Part shown: positions 8,887-18,734 of the stretch, in pieces
How positions within the stretch are numbered: position 1 is the stretch's first letter
How the letters are laid out: every line of letters starts with the position of its first letter
Assembly: GCF_004365705.1 (NCBI RefSeq)
Contig: NZ_SOBN01000001.1
Span: 2,310,555-2,374,554 of the forward strand
Direction: 5' to 3'
From: Streptomyces sp. 846.5
Lineage (GTDB): Bacteria; Actinomycetota; Actinomycetes; Streptomycetales; Streptomycetaceae
DNA: 64,000 nucleotides
The notes under the pieces: generated by a model
Databases searched by the model: none
Seen by the model: the letters and a program-made list of their open reading frames with translations, nothing else
Told to the model about the DNA's origin: nothing
Position numbers and translations under genes: made by a program

Positions 8887-9354
8887 TCACGGTTGGGTCG
8901 CATGGGTGGAGCCTGAGCCGTCCGCAGCCAGACGGTCCATCAGTGATGCTGCCAGTCGAAGCACTTCCCGCTCGGTAGGCGTGAGCGCGCCCAGCGCGGC
9001 GGCCAGCCAGCGGTCCCGTTCGGCCATGTCCCGGGCCAGCGCCTCGCGGCCCGCCTCGGTGAGCGCCAGGACGTACTGGCGGCCGTCCCGCCGGTCCCGG
9101 GAGCGGGTGATCAGCGCCGCCTGCTCCAGCTCCGCGAAGACCCGGGTGAGGGACTGCGGCTGCTGGTGCTCCGCCGCGGCGAGCTCGCCGGGCGTGGCGG
9201 AGCCGCTGCGGCGCAGCCGGGCCAGAACGCTCACCTTGTTGACGCTCAGCGCCTCCGGCGAGCGCCCCGCACGCATCTGCCGGGCCAGCCCGATCACTGC
9301 CTGCCGGATCTCCGCCGCCGCGGCGGCCAGCTCCTCTGGTTCTCCCTGTGCCAT
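8887..9354 (-). CDS. MarR family transcriptional regulator
   Basis: 155 residues from ATG 9354. A winged helix-turn-helix fold is evident: helices around LRRSGSATPGELAAAEHQQPQSLTR, then the wing with the conserved ALITRSRDRRDGRQYVLALT segment (D-x-R-D-x-R). It is divergent from a FUSC-type membrane protein gene with 66 nt between the starts, the classic arrangement in which a MarR repressor controls an exporter for aromatic acids or other small organic compounds and is released by its ligand. It may also control the GH13 gene downstream of it. Ligand unknown. Confidence 0.9.
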   Translation of the reverse strand: MAQGEPEELAAAAAEIRQAVIGLARQMRAGRSPEALSVNKVSVLARLRRSGSATPGELAAAEHQQPQSLTRVFAELEQAALITRSRDRRDGRQYVLALTEAGREALARDMAERDRWLAAALGALTPTEREVLRLAASLMDRLAADGSGSTHATQP

Positions 9355-9359
9355 ATTGC

Positions 9360-9373
9360 TAAGCTATCACTTA
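9360..9373. promoter_or_regulatory. Candidate MarR operator in divergent promoter region
   Basis: TAAG-N6-CTTA dyad at 9360-9373, in an unusually AT-rich stretch (9355-9420) between the divergent marR and FUSC genes. MarR proteins bind such dyads between divergent genes; the location supports autoregulation and control of the exporter. Confidence 0.4.
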
Positions 9374-9420
9374 CAAATTATCGCCACCAATCCCTGAAAA
9401 TCGACAGGAAATCATACGCC

Positions 9421-10509
9421 ATGCTGAGTACTTCTGTGCGTCATGAGCTCCGGGCCACGGTGGTGGCGATGGCCGCCGTGCTGGCGAGCTACGGGAGCGC
9501 GCTGCTGCTGGAGCACCTCGCGCACCTGCGGATCGACGTCGTGGTCCTGTCGGTCGTGCTGTCGCTGACCCTGGCCAGGACCCAGCGGGTCGCCTTCGCC
9601 GCGGACCGTCTGCTCGGCCTGGGGGTGCTGCCGCTCGCCGCCCTCGCCGCCGATGCGGTCGGCTCACTGATCGCCCGGCATCCGAACATCGGGGACGCCC
9701 TGTTCGTGCTCGGCGTCTGCGCCACCGTCTGGATCCGGCGCTTCGGTCGGCACGCGGCCAGGATCGGCGCCATGGCCGTGCTGCCGTTCGTGTCGGTGCT
9801 GGTGCTGCAGGGGCCGGTCGGCGCTCCGACCGGGGCCGCGCACGCGGGCTGGGTCGCCCTGGTGGCCCTGATCGCGGCGGGTTGGGTGCTGGTGGTCCAG
9901 GTGGGGGCGTGGAAGCTCGGCCTCGGCGAGCGCGCCTGGCCCGAGCGGCGGCCCGAGCCGCAGGCGGCCGCCGTCCCCCGGCACCGGATACGGCCCAGCA
10001 GCCGGCTGGCGCTGCAGATGGGCGTCGCGCTCGGCGCGGCCTTCGCGGTGGGCCGGTATGCCTTCCCCGCGCACTGGCCCTGGGTTGTGCTCACCGCGTT
10101 CATCGTCTGCAGCGGCGCGCGGGAACGCACGGACGTGCTGCACAAGGGCGTGCTCCGGGCAGCGGGCGCCGCCGTGGGCACCCTCGTCGCGACCGGGATC
10201 GCCGGGGCCTTCGGGCCCGGCGACCGCCTCTCGGTCGTGCTGATCTTCGTCACCCTGGCGCTGGCGACCTGGCTGCGCAGCGCCAGCTACGCGTTCTGGG
10301 CGGCCGGGGTCACCGCGGCACTGGCCCTGATGTACGGCTACTTCGGCGAGAGCGCCCCGGCGCTGCTGTGGACCCGGCTGCTGGAGATCCTGATCGGCGC
10401 CGCCCTGGGGATCGCCGCCTCCTGGCTGGTCCTGCCGGTGCGGCGGCGCATCGCGGTGCGGCCCGGTAAGAGCGGGCCACACCCGATTCTTCCGTCAGGG
10501 AGTACTTGA
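9421..10509 (+). CDS. FUSC family membrane protein (aromatic acid exporter-like)
   Basis: 362 residues from ATG 9421, the first start after the divergent promoter region. Two hydrophobic blocks are seen, about residues 15-150 and 200-340, each with several transmembrane helices, separated by a basic loop (PERRPEPQAAAVPRHRIRPSS). This is the short FUSC layout with duplicated membrane halves; the second half has the family-typical ALATWLRSASYAFWAAGVT segment. FUSC proteins export aromatic carboxylates and related compounds. The neighbouring MarR gene is the probable regulator. The 3' end overlaps the convergent gene at 10495 by 15 nt. Confidence 0.78.
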   Translation: MLSTSVRHELRATVVAMAAVLASYGSALLLEHLAHLRIDVVVLSVVLSLTLARTQRVAFAADRLLGLGVLPLAALAADAVGSLIARHPNIGDALFVLGVCATVWIRRFGRHAARIGAMAVLPFVSVLVLQGPVGAPTGAAHAGWVALVALIAAGWVLVVQVGAWKLGLGERAWPERRPEPQAAAVPRHRIRPSSRLALQMGVALGAAFAVGRYAFPAHWPWVVLTAFIVCSGARERTDVLHKGVLRAAGAAVGTLVATGIAGAFGPGDRLSVVLIFVTLALATWLRSASYAFWAAGVTAALALMYGYFGESAPALLWTRLLEILIGAALGIAASWLVLPVRRRIAVRPGKSGPHPILPSGST

Positions 10510-11391
10510 CGAGGCGGAGGCAGAGGCGGAGCCCGACGCGGAGGCGGAGGCGGAGGCGCTCGGGGCGGTCACCACTGCGGCCTCGCTGGGCAGCGGGGCG
10601 ACCACGGCCGCGTTGATCACCGTGTCGGTGAGCTGCTTCAGGGTGGCCTTGGAGCCGTTGCCGACCAGGACCACGGGCGTGCTGTCGCCGGTGGTGGTCA
10701 TGGTGAGCACCGGGGCGCTGCCGTATCCGGAGGCGGTGAAGTCCTTCTGCGAGTCCTGCACCCACACCTTGTGGTCGCCCTTGTCCAGGCAGGCCCGGAA
10801 GACGTCCGTGTCCAGCGCCTTGACCTTCTTGGCCAGCGAGATCAGCTTGGAGTTCGAGGCGTAGGCGTCGTCGGTCACATTCGCGGGCTGGTTCTCCAGC
10901 AGCACCTTGCGGTACTTGGCGAAGTCGACGACCGAGGTGTCGACGGCACAGGCCAGCGCGTTCCCGGCCTGCAGCGAGCCGGTGCCGCCGTGGGCCGCGT
11001 CCGTCCCGGTGGTCTCGCGGTAGGTGACATTGGCCGCCCCGGAGGCGACCAGCTGCGCCAGCGTGGCGTCGTACTGCTCGGCGAAGGCCAGCGAGGCCGG
11101 GTCGCGCATGTCCTCGTAGACGGTCAGGGTGACCGCCGCGTGGCCCCAGACCGGCACGGCGAGGTTCTGCGTCCCGGTGGCCGTGGCCGGCGGGCTGAGC
11201 TGCTTGGACTTGTGGTCGCGGACCAGCGAGCCGACGAAGCCCGCGGCGACGAACACCGCGACCACGCCTATCCCGGCCACCACCCAGCGCCCGGTCGAAC
11301 TGCGCCGCACCGTGTCGCCGGTGCCGACCGCACCCACCTGGTCCTGCTTCGTCCCGTCGACCGCGGGAACCTTGCTTGCGGAGCGCTTCAC
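10495..11391 (-). CDS. Membrane-anchored DsbA-like thioredoxin-fold protein lacking CxxC
   Basis: 298 residues from GTG 11391, chosen because GAGGAGAG lies just upstream and the N-terminus then starts with a short basic cytoplasmic tail. One transmembrane helix at about 36-57, then an extracytoplasmic thioredoxin-like domain. Where DsbA proteins have a strand followed by D-x-x-C-P-x-C, this protein has VYEDMRDPAS (91-100), so both catalytic cysteines are replaced. The only cysteines are isolated ones near residues 155 and 205. The protein ends with a Ser/Ala-rich low-complexity tail. It lies downstream of a membrane glycosyltransferase gene on the same strand, 65 nt away. A non-redox binding or chaperone role is plausible; disulfide exchange by the usual mechanism is not. 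Confidence 0.75.
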   Translation of the reverse strand: MKRSASKVPAVDGTKQDQVGAVGTGDTVRRSSTGRWVVAGIGVVAVFVAAGFVGSLVRDHKSKQLSPPATATGTQNLAVPVWGHAAVTLTVYEDMRDPASLAFAEQYDATLAQLVASGAANVTYRETTGTDAAHGGTGSLQAGNALACAVDTSVVDFAKYRKVLLENQPANVTDDAYASNSKLISLAKKVKALDTDVFRACLDKGDHKVWVQDSQKDFTASGYGSAPVLTMTTTGDSTPVVLVGNGSKATLKQLTDTVINAAVVAPLPSEAAVVTAPSASASASASGSASASASSSTP

Positions 11392-11456
11392 CGGGTTCTC
11401 TCTCCTCACCGTCCAGCCGTGCACCCGACAGGATGCCATGGCTGGATGGGAGTCCT

Positions 11457-13067
11457 TCACCCGGGGACGCGGCAGGTCTGCGGATCCTTGAGCCGGTAGA
11501 TCACCGTGCTGCCGTCGGTGCCCACCTTCTGGTAGTGGGCCGCCAGCAGGGCCTGCATCGGGGCGATGTACTTCGGGGCGTACGGTGCGCTGCCGGAGTC
11601 GTCCACGACCACCTCGGGCAGCTGTTCGGACATCTCCGCGTCGAAGGTCTTCCAGGCGTTGGCCATGCCGTCGGCCACGCCCACGCTCTCGGGGTTCCGG
11701 CCGCCGGAGTAGTTGGTGAGCAGACCCGCGGTGAGGTAACGGCTGGCCGGCTTGCGGTCGGCCAGCCAGTACATCTCCGGGTGCATGCCCCAGACCAGCA
11801 CCGAGTCCTGCGGTTTGGTGTCCTTGGTCACCTCGGCGGCCACCGACTCGGCGTGCTGCAGCGGCTGGTGCGGCCAGAGGAAGCCGAGGACCACGAAGGC
11901 GGCACTGGCCGCGAGCGAGTACACCAGCACCGGCTTCCAGCGGGCCGCCCCCCTGGCCACGGCGCCGACGCCGAGCAGCACCAGCGGCGGGATCAGCTGC
12001 AGGTAGTAGTGGCCGAAGAAGTGGAACCCGGTGATCACGCCGAGCCCGGAGGATCCGAACCAGATCCACAGGTCGGCGTCCTCCCGCACCCGGCGCCAGC
12101 GGCGGGCCAACGGCACCAGCAGTCCCAGCGCGGCGACCGCCAGGATCGCGGCGTTGCCGAAGGCCCGGCCGAGCATGTTGAGCCAGGCGCCGTCCAGCGA
12201 GGCGTACTCGCTGCTGCCGGTGATCACCCAGAAGGCGAAGTTCCTGACGCCGGTGGAGAGCGCGATCACCGTGACCGGCAGCCCGAAGCCGAAGGCCAGC
12301 GCCGCCAGCGAGGTGCGCGGCCGGGAGCCGCCCGGCCTGCGGCTGTCCTGGCGCAGCAGCCAGAGCACCGCGAACAGCACGGCGCCGCCGGTCTGCTTGG
12401 TCAGTCCGGCGGCGGCCACGGCCGCCCCGGCCGGGCCCCAGCGGCGGTTCTGGGCGAACCAGAAGGCGGCGGCGGTGGCCGGCAGCATGAAGACCTCGAA
12501 GGTCGCCGCCTGGCTGTCCTCCGGCGAGAGGCCGATGGAGACCAGTAGGTAGAGCGCGCCGGCGGCGGCCCCGGCCCGGTTACCCCAACGCTTGCGGGCG
12601 ATGGCGGCCAGCAGCACCGCGGTGGCCAGGTGCGCGCCGATGGCGAGCACCCGCAGCGGCCACAGCGAGGTCGAGCCGAAGAGGGCGAAGGCGCCCTCGT
12701 ACAGCCAGGGCAGCAGCGGCGGCTTCCGGTCCACCACAGTGTCGTAGAGCACCCCGCCGCCGGCCAGCATCCTGGCCTGGGTGGCGAGGTAGCCCTCGTC
12801 CGGGCTCCAGACCGTACGGGCGAACGACGGCAGATGGGTGAGCACGGCCAGCGCCCCGTACAGGGGCACCAGCCGGGCCCAGTAGCCCGTGCGCAGCGCT
12901 TCGCGGGCACGCTCGACCAGGGCGCCCAGCGAGAGGCTGCCCACCGGCAGAGCGGCTGAGCCGCCGTTCATCCTCAGCTCGGACGAGCGGCGGCGGTCCG
13001 ACGGCTGATTCGACACAAGGGCCACGCTACCCGGTGACTGCGTGGTCACGCAGGCGGGTTCGGCCAT
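11457..13067 (-). CDS. Membrane glycosyltransferase, GT-C fold (GT39/ArnT-like)
   Basis: 536 residues if translation begins at ATG 13067; an ATG at 12971 (32 codons downstream) or an intermediate GTG is equally possible because no clear ribosome binding site distinguishes them. The first loop carries SPDEG (Asp and Glu near residues 90-91) and the DRKPPLLPW motif, the catalytic-loop features of polyprenyl-phosphate-dependent GT-C enzymes of the PMT/ArnT type. About ten transmembrane helices follow, then an extracytoplasmic C-terminal domain of roughly 120 residues. It should transfer a sugar from a lipid-linked donor outside the membrane. It starts 18 nt after the dxs stop, so it may share the dxs transcript. 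Confidence 0.82.
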   Translation of the reverse strand: MAEPACVTTQSPGSVALVSNQPSDRRRSSELRMNGGSAALPVGSLSLGALVERAREALRTGYWARLVPLYGALAVLTHLPSFARTVWSPDEGYLATQARMLAGGGVLYDTVVDRKPPLLPWLYEGAFALFGSTSLWPLRVLAIGAHLATAVLLAAIARKRWGNRAGAAAGALYLLVSIGLSPEDSQAATFEVFMLPATAAAFWFAQNRRWGPAGAAVAAAGLTKQTGGAVLFAVLWLLRQDSRRPGGSRPRTSLAALAFGFGLPVTVIALSTGVRNFAFWVITGSSEYASLDGAWLNMLGRAFGNAAILAVAALGLLVPLARRWRRVREDADLWIWFGSSGLGVITGFHFFGHYYLQLIPPLVLLGVGAVARGAARWKPVLVYSLAASAAFVVLGFLWPHQPLQHAESVAAEVTKDTKPQDSVLVWGMHPEMYWLADRKPASRYLTAGLLTNYSGGRNPESVGVADGMANAWKTFDAEMSEQLPEVVVDDSGSAPYAPKYIAPMQALLAAHYQKVGTDGSTVIYRLKDPQTCRVPG

Positions 13068-13085
13068 GGCGGACGAACCCGCTGA

Positions 13086-14990
13086 TCAGACCGCGGCGGC
13101 CGCCGTGACCTTGGCGACGACGCCGGCCACCCGCTCGGCGATGGCGGGCCCGGTGAGCCCGATCTGCTCCAGGATCTCGTTGCGGGAGGCGTGGTCCAGG
13201 AACTCCTGCGGGATGCCGAAGTCGCGCAGCGGCACGTCCACCCCGGCGTCGCGCAGCGCCTGCGCGACGGTCGCGCCGACGCCGCCGACCCGGCCGTTGT
13301 CCTCGACGGTGACCACGACGCGGTGCTCGGCGGCCAGCCCCGGCAGGGCCGGGTCGACCGGCTTGACCCAGCGCGGGTCGACCACGGTGCTGCTGATCCC
13401 CTGGGCGGCCAGCAGCTCGGCGGCCTCCAGGCAGGTCGCGGCCATCGCCCCGACCGAGACCAGCAGGACCTCGGCGCGCACCGAACCGACCGGCTCGCCG
13501 CTGTCGCGCAGCACGTCCATGCCGCCGATCCGGCCCACGGCCGGGATCGCCGGGCCGACGCTGCCCTTGGAGTAGCGGACCACGGTGGGCGCGTCCGCCA
13601 CCGCCACGGCCTCGCGCAGCTGGGCCCGCAGCTGGTCGGCGTCGCGCGGCGCGGCCAGCCGCAGGCCGGGGACGACCTGGAGGATGGACATGTCCCACAT
13701 GCCGTTGTGGCTGGCGCCGTCGGTGCCGGTGACCCCGGCCCGGTCCAGCACGAAGGTGACCCCGCACCTGTGCAGCGCCACGTCCATCAGGACCTGGTCG
13801 AAGCAGCGGTTGAGGAAGGTCGCGTAGACCGCCACCACCGGGTGCAGCCCGCCGGTGGCCAGGCCCGCCGCGCTCACCGCGGCGTGCTGTTCGGCGATCC
13901 CGACGTCATACGTCCGTTCGGGGAACTCCTTGGCGAACGGGGCCAGGCCGACCGGGTGCAGCATCGCGGCGGTGATGGCGACCAGGTCGCGGCGCTCGCG
14001 GCCGAGCGCCACCATCTCCTCGCCGAAGACCGAGGTCCAGTCCTGGCCCGCGGTCTTCACGGGAAGGCCGGTGTCGGGGTGGATCACCCCCACGGCGTGG
14101 AAGCGGTCCTCCTCGTTCTGCTCGGCGGCGCGGTAGCCGCGGCCCTTCTGGGTCAGGCAGTGCACGATGACCGGCCCGCCGAAGCCCTTGGCGCGCTTCA
14201 GCGCGGACTCCAGGGCCTGCTCGTCGTGGCCGTCGATCGGGCCGATGTACTTCAGGCCGAGGTCCTCGAACATGCCCTGCGGGGCGATGAAGTCCTTGAG
14301 GCCCTTCTTGGCGCCGTGCAGGGTCTCGAAGATCTGCTGGCCGACCACCGGGGTGCGCTGCAGCGCGTCCTTGCCCCAGCTGAGGAAGCGCTCGTAGCCC
14401 TGGGTGGTGCGCAGGGTGGCGAGGTGGTTGGCCATGCCGCCGATGGTGGGCGAGTAGGAGCGCTCGTTGTCGTTGACCACGATGATCAGCGGACGGTCCT
14501 GGGCCTCGGCGATGTTGTTCAGCGCCTCCCAGGCCATCCCGCCGGTCAGCGCACCGTCGCCGATCACCGCGACCACGCTGCGGTCGGTCAGCCCCCGCAG
14601 CTCGTTGGCCTTGGCCAGGCCGTCGGCGTAGCCGAGCACGGTGGAGGCGTGCGAGTTCTCGATCACGTCGTGCTCGGACTCGGCCCTGGACGGGTAGCCG
14701 GACAGGCCGCCCCTGACCCGCAGCCGGGAGAAGTCCTGACGGCCCGTGAGCAGCTTGTGGACGTAGCTCTGGTGGCCGGTGTCGAAGAGGATCCGGTCCT
14801 TCGGGGAGTCGAACACCCGGTGCAGGGCCAGGGTGAGCTCGACCACGCCGAGGTTGGGACCGAGGTGGCCGCCGGTCTTGGACACCTCCTCGACCAGGAA
14901 GCCCCGGATCTCCTCGGCCAGGACGCTGAGCTGCCCCGGGGTGAGTCGGTCCAGGTCGCGGGGTCCCCGAATGCGGGTCAGCAGGGCCAC
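13086..14990 (-). CDS. dxs: 1-deoxy-D-xylulose-5-phosphate synthase
   Basis: 634 residues from GTG 14990; AAGGAGG at 14996-15002 gives ideal spacing. Thiamine diphosphate enzyme with transketolase fold: His near 42 (GGHLGPN), the GDG...NN cofactor motif at 144-159 ([16 protein letters not shown]), and the central VGIAEQHA segment with the catalytic Glu. It condenses pyruvate and glyceraldehyde 3-phosphate, the first step of the MEP isoprenoid pathway and a source of thiamine and pyridoxal precursors. Length matches the family. The gene is separated from the sugar permease upstream by a strong hairpin terminator, so it should have its own promoter in 14991-15098. Confidence 0.97.
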   Translation of the reverse strand: MALLTRIRGPRDLDRLTPGQLSVLAEEIRGFLVEEVSKTGGHLGPNLGVVELTLALHRVFDSPKDRILFDTGHQSYVHKLLTGRQDFSRLRVRGGLSGYPSRAESEHDVIENSHASTVLGYADGLAKANELRGLTDRSVVAVIGDGALTGGMAWEALNNIAEAQDRPLIIVVNDNERSYSPTIGGMANHLATLRTTQGYERFLSWGKDALQRTPVVGQQIFETLHGAKKGLKDFIAPQGMFEDLGLKYIGPIDGHDEQALESALKRAKGFGGPVIVHCLTQKGRGYRAAEQNEEDRFHAVGVIHPDTGLPVKTAGQDWTSVFGEEMVALGRERRDLVAITAAMLHPVGLAPFAKEFPERTYDVGIAEQHAAVSAAGLATGGLHPVVAVYATFLNRCFDQVLMDVALHRCGVTFVLDRAGVTGTDGASHNGMWDMSILQVVPGLRLAAPRDADQLRAQLREAVAVADAPTVVRYSKGSVGPAIPAVGRIGGMDVLRDSGEPVGSVRAEVLLVSVGAMAATCLEAAELLAAQGISSTVVDPRWVKPVDPALPGLAAEHRVVVTVEDNGRVGGVGATVAQALRDAGVDVPLRDFGIPQEFLDHASRNEILEQIGLTGPAIAERVAGVVAKVTAAAAV

Positions 14991-15098
14991 CCGTTCCTCC
15001 TTGCGTCGTCGACTCCGTCGTCGTTGGACAACGGAGAGACCTGAGTCTAGTAGGGACCGCTCCGAACGGTGGCACCTGAGGGCCCGTCCGCGGGCATG

Positions 15099-15138
15099 CG
15101 ACTGCCCGGCACCGGAGCGGTACGGTGCCGGGCAGTCG
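15099..15138 (-). terminator. Hairpin terminator after the sugar ABC operon
   Basis: Perfect 16-bp stem (15099-15114 with 15123-15138) and 8-nt loop in the 266-bp gap between the permease stop (15257) and the dxs start (14990). It would end minus-strand transcription of the xyl-type operon before dxs. The rest of the gap must hold the dxs promoter, which I cannot pinpoint. Confidence 0.75.
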
Positions 15139-15256
15139 GCGCGGTGCGGGGCAGGCCCCGCATCCCGCAGCCACCGGCCGCGTCCGCAGCGGACCTCCCC
15201 CTCAGAGGTCCGTCCCGGATCAGTCGGGCCGGTGGAGCCGGTGGAGCGGCGAAGCC

Positions 15257-16522
15257 TCAGGCGCGGCCGGAGGACTTCTGGGTGCGGCGCGACAGGGAGT
15301 CGACGACCACGGCGGCCAGCAGCACGCCACCGGTGATCATGTACTGCACCGACTGCGCCTCGCCGAGCATGAACAGCCCGGCGTTGATGGACTCGATGAC
15401 CAGCATGCCGAGCAGCGCCGACCAGACCTTGCCGCGCCCGCCGAAGAGGCTGGTGCCGCCGATGACCGCGGCCGCGATGGCCATCATCAGGTTGTTGGGG
15501 TCGGAACCGCCCTGGTTGGCGGAGCTGATGGTGGCGGAGATCACCAGGCCGCCGAGGGCGGCGAAGAAACCGGAGATGGCGTAGACCGAGATGCGGATCG
15601 CGGCGACGTTGATACCGGCGCGACGGCTGGCCTCGATGTTGCCGCCGACCGCGAAGATCTTCCGGCCGTAGCTGGTGCGACGCAGCACGAAGTCGCAGAT
15701 GATCAGCGCGGCGAGGAAGAACACCAGGTTGTTGGGAACGCCCTTGTGCAGGTTGAGCACATACGCGGCGCCGAAGGCGGCGATCGCGAGCACGACCGTG
15801 CGCAGCACGATCTCGCTGGTGGGACGGAACGGGACCTTGGCGGTGCGGCGGCGGCCCTGCTCGGCGAGGCTGCTGAACAGCAGTGCGGCCACGCCGACCC
15901 CGGCCAGGATGTAGGCGCCGACGATGTCGCCGTTCAGGAAGAAGCTGTTGCCTCCGAAGAGGTGGATCAGACCGGTGTCCGGCAGGTTGATGGTGCCGGT
16001 GTCGCCGAGCAGCCACAGCATCAGGCCGTTCCAGCCCAGGAAGCCGGCCAGGGTGACCACGAAGGCCGGGACGCCGATCTTGGCGAAGACGAAGCCGTGC
16101 AGCGCGCCGATGGCCGCGCCGGTGGCCAGGGCCGCGACGGTGGCCAGCCAGAGGTTGACCCCGTGGGTGACCGAGAGCACCGCGAAGATGGCCGCGGACA
16201 GACCGCTCACCGAGCCGACCGAGAGGTCGATCTCGCCCAGCAGCAGGACGAACACCAGGCCGATGGAGAGCGTGCCGATGCCCACCATGTAGTAGGCGAT
16301 GTACTCGAAGTTGGACGCCGACAGGAAGTTGCCGTTGGAGGCGGCGAAGGCGGCCCAGATGATGATCAGGCCGATGATCACGGGCAGCGAGCCGAGCTCG
16401 CCGCCGCGGATCTTGCGCTTGAACTCGCTGAGGTAGCCGGAGAAGCCCTGCTCGCGGACGAGCAGTCGCGGGTCGATGGCCTGCTCCACCGCGGGGGCGG
16501 GGGTGTCGATGTTGTTGCTCAC
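15257..16522 (-). CDS. xylH: Monosaccharide ABC transporter permease (XylH type)
   Basis: 421 residues from GTG 16522, overlapping the ATPase stop by 4 nt (GTGA), so translation is coupled. Around ten transmembrane helices; the [13 protein letters not shown] motif and the [18 protein letters not shown] motif near the C-terminus are diagnostic of the BPD_transp_2 permeases of ribose/xylose/galactose systems. The length (over 400, with an extra periplasmic loop containing [13 protein letters not shown]) fits XylH better than RbsC. It forms the membrane channel for the sugar delivered by the binding protein encoded at 17545. Substrate specificity for xylose is inferred from family resemblance and from my memory of the S. 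coelicolor neighbourhood. Confidence 0.9.
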   Translation of the reverse strand: MSNNIDTPAPAVEQAIDPRLLVREQGFSGYLSEFKRKIRGGELGSLPVIIGLIIIWAAFAASNGNFLSASNFEYIAYYMVGIGTLSIGLVFVLLLGEIDLSVGSVSGLSAAIFAVLSVTHGVNLWLATVAALATGAAIGALHGFVFAKIGVPAFVVTLAGFLGWNGLMLWLLGDTGTINLPDTGLIHLFGGNSFFLNGDIVGAYILAGVGVAALLFSSLAEQGRRRTAKVPFRPTSEIVLRTVVLAIAAFGAAYVLNLHKGVPNNLVFFLAALIICDFVLRRTSYGRKIFAVGGNIEASRRAGINVAAIRISVYAISGFFAALGGLVISATISSANQGGSDPNNLMMAIAAAVIGGTSLFGGRGKVWSALLGMLVIESINAGLFMLGEAQSVQYMITGGVLLAAVVVDSLSRRTQKSSGRA

Positions 16523-17298
16523 TTGGTGGCCTCCGCCGTGCGGCTCTGGCGTCGGGTCACCGCGTTGTCGGTGGCACCGGTGATCGCGGCGATGATGGTT
16601 TCCTGAGTGGTCCCCTGGACCGGGAACGTCCCGTTGTTCTTGCCCAGCCGCAGCACGGCCACCCGGTCCGCGACCGCGCGGACGTCGACCATGTTGTGGC
16701 TGATCAGGATGACGCCGAGACCGCGCTCGCGCAGCCGCTCGACCAGGTCGAGGACCTGGGCGGTCTGCTCGACGCCGAGGGCGGCGGTGGGCTCGTCCAG
16801 GATGACGACCTTGGGGTCGCCGATCAGCGAGCGGGCGATGGCGACCACCTGGCGCTGGCCGCCGGAGAGGCTGGCGACCGGGATGCGCACGCTGGGTATG
16901 CGGATGGACAGGGTGCTGAGCAGCTCCGAGGCCTTCTGCTCCATGGAGACCTCGTCCAGGGTCCCGCGGCGCTTCAACTCGCGGCCCAGGTAGAGGTTGT
17001 TGACGACATCCAGGTTGTCGCAGAGCGCCAGGTCCTGGTAGACGGTGGCGACGCCGAGGTGCTGGGCGTCCTGCGGCCGGTTGATGTGGACCGACCTGCC
17101 CTCCCACTCGATGGTGCCCTCGTCGATCGGGTGAACGCCCGCGATCGTCTTCACCAGGGTGGACTTGCCGGCGCCGTTGTCACCGACCAGGGCGACCACC
17201 TCACCGGCGTGGACCTCAAGCTCGACGTCCGTCAGTACCTGGACGGCGCCGAAGCGCTTGGAGACCCCGCGCAACGCCAGTACGGGTGCGCTTGTCAC
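16519..17298 (-). CDS. xylG: Monosaccharide ABC transporter ATP-binding protein
   Basis: 259 residues from GTG 17298; AAGGAG at 17308-17313 supports this start. Walker [10 protein letters not shown] at 39-47, Q-loop in [12 protein letters not shown], signature LSGGQRQ near 148, Walker [12 protein letters not shown] followed by the H-loop ISHN. It has a single nucleotide-binding domain, unlike the double-domain XylG/RbsA of enterobacteria; single-domain versions such as FrcA are usual in actinobacteria. It should dimerise to energise sugar import by the adjacent permease. It is separated from the binding-protein gene by 246 nt with a hairpin, which may set a lower expression level for the ATPase and permease. 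Confidence 0.92.
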   Translation of the reverse strand: MTSAPVLALRGVSKRFGAVQVLTDVELEVHAGEVVALVGDNGAGKSTLVKTIAGVHPIDEGTIEWEGRSVHINRPQDAQHLGVATVYQDLALCDNLDVVNNLYLGRELKRRGTLDEVSMEQKASELLSTLSIRIPSVRIPVASLSGGQRQVVAIARSLIGDPKVVILDEPTAALGVEQTAQVLDLVERLRERGLGVILISHNMVDVRAVADRVAVLRLGKNNGTFPVQGTTQETIIAAITGATDNAVTRRQSRTAEATK

Positions 17299-17451
17299 GT
17301 AAACCAACTCCTTAACCACCCGGTGCCTCGGGTGGGTTGCCGCGCCGTCCCGGGCGCAGACGGGTATGCGATGTCCAACTCGGGGCGCTGAGCCCCGGCC
17401 CCCTGCGACCAACCGGACGCGCGGGGCTGATGCCCCGTCACTTGTCCATGG

Positions 17452-17475
17452 TCCCGCGCCGAGCCCCGCGCGGGA
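17452..17475 (-). terminator. Hairpin between binding protein and ATPase genes
   Basis: 8-bp perfect stem (TCCCGCGC at 17452-17459 with its complement at 17468-17475), loop 8 nt, about 70 nt after the binding-protein stop in the 17299-17544 gap. Hairpins here typically cause partial termination or mRNA protection, giving more binding protein than transporter. The same gap shows two imperfect copies of a GATGTCC-N4-CGGGGCG sequence near 17367 and 17501 of unknown meaning. Confidence 0.5.
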
Positions 17476-17544
17476 ATCCTTCCGGCCGGTGGCCGGGATC
17501 GGATGTCCCACGCGGGGCGATCGGACTGGGTTGCTGCTCGGCTG

Positions 17545-18669
17545 CTACTGGATGCCGGCGGCGGTGCAGGCGGTCTTGTACGCCGGGGTGCAGATGTCGG
17601 CAGCGGTCCACAGGGCGTCCTTGACCACGGTGGACTCGACGTTCGCCTTGGTGACCAGCTGCGGGGTCAGCAGGTCCGAGGGGACGCTGTCGCCCGAGCC
17701 GCTGGTCTTGGTGGTGGTGGCGACCGAGGAGATGCTGGTGCCGTTCAGCAGGTCGACCGCGAGGGTGGCGGCGGCGTCGGCCTCGGGCTTGTACGCCTTG
17801 TAGACCGTGTACGCCTGGGTGCCGGCGACGATCCGCTGGATCGCGTCGAGCTGCGCGTCCTGGCCGCCGATCGGCAGGTTGCTGATGCCGGCGTTCTTCA
17901 TCGAGGTGACGATACCGGCGGCCATGCCGTCGTTCGCCGAGTAGAAGCCGGCGATGTTCTTGGCGCCGACCTGGTTGATCGCGGCGGAGGCCTTCTGCGC
18001 GGCGACGTCGGACTTCCACAGACCCGAGGCGTCGTAGGCGATGGTGACCTTGCCCTTGACCGCGGCCTGGAAGCCGGACTTGAAGTCGGCGGCGTTGGGG
18101 TCGGCCGAGTCGCCGTCGATCTCGACGATCTTGGCGGACGGGGTGGCCTTGGAGCCGAGGGCGTCCAGCAGGCCCTGGCCCTGCAGCGTGCCGACGGCCA
18201 CGTTGTCGAAGGAGACATAGGCCGAGACCGCGCCCTGGGCGAGACGGTCGTAGGCGATGACCTTGATGCCCTTGGCCACGGCCGCGGTGACCGAGGACTT
18301 GATCGCGGCCGAGTCCTGCGCGTCCACGATGAGGACCTTGACGCCGGCGTTGATCATGGTGGTGACCTGCTGCGCCTGGGTGGCGGCGCTGCCCGCGGCG
18401 TTGGCGTACTGAACCGTGGCGTTGGGAGCGAGCTCCTTGATCTTCGCCTCGATCAGCGGCTTGTCGAACTTCTCGTAGCGGGTGGTCTGGTTCTCCGGGA
18501 GAAGCAGACCGATGGTGCCGGTACCGGCAGCGGCGGCGGTGGAGCCGGTCGCAGCAGCCGAGGTGGTGGAGGAGCTGGAGCTGCTGCCGGCCTTGCCACA
18601 TGCAGCCATACCGAGCGCCATCGAGACTGCAGCAGTCACGACAACAGTGCGGCGAAGAGAAGTGTTCAT
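17545..18669 (-). CDS. xylF: Sugar ABC transporter substrate-binding lipoprotein (XylF type)
   Basis: 374 residues from ATG 18669, with GGAGG 11 nt upstream. Signal peptide with lipobox ending at Cys24 (GMAAC), followed by a Ser/Thr-rich linker, then a periplasmic-binding-protein type 1 fold: GTIGLLLPENQTTRYEKFD at the start of the domain and the hinge strands KVLIVDAQDSAAI and KIVEIDGDSADPNAADFK. The C-terminus with paired cysteines (ADICTPAYKTACTAAGIQ) is typical of xylose-binding proteins of actinobacteria. Attached to the outer face of the membrane, it hands sugar to the permease. First gene of the xylFGH-type operon, probably repressed by the ROK protein encoded at 18791. Confidence 0.92.
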   Translation of the reverse strand: MNTSLRRTVVVTAAVSMALGMAACGKAGSSSSSSTTSAAATGSTAAAAGTGTIGLLLPENQTTRYEKFDKPLIEAKIKELAPNATVQYANAAGSAATQAQQVTTMINAGVKVLIVDAQDSAAIKSSVTAAVAKGIKVIAYDRLAQGAVSAYVSFDNVAVGTLQGQGLLDALGSKATPSAKIVEIDGDSADPNAADFKSGFQAAVKGKVTIAYDASGLWKSDVAAQKASAAINQVGAKNIAGFYSANDGMAAGIVTSMKNAGISNLPIGGQDAQLDAIQRIVAGTQAYTVYKAYKPEADAAATLAVDLLNGTSISSVATTTKTSGSGDSVPSDLLTPQLVTKANVESTVVKDALWTAADICTPAYKTACTAAGIQ

Positions 18670-18691
18670 CTTTTGGGGTGCCTCCCTGACG

Positions 18692-18711
18692 CGGTCGCCA
18701 CTTTGCGACCG
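18692..18711 (-). promoter_or_regulatory. 5' UTR hairpin of the sugar operon
   Basis: 7-bp inverted repeat (CGGTCGC at 18692-18698 and GCGACCG at 18705-18711, loop 6 nt) just upstream of the ribosome binding site of the binding-protein gene. It may stabilise the leader or be part of an operator. Confidence 0.35.
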
Positions 18712-18734
18712 AGGTGTGAGGGAGTCAACCTCCC

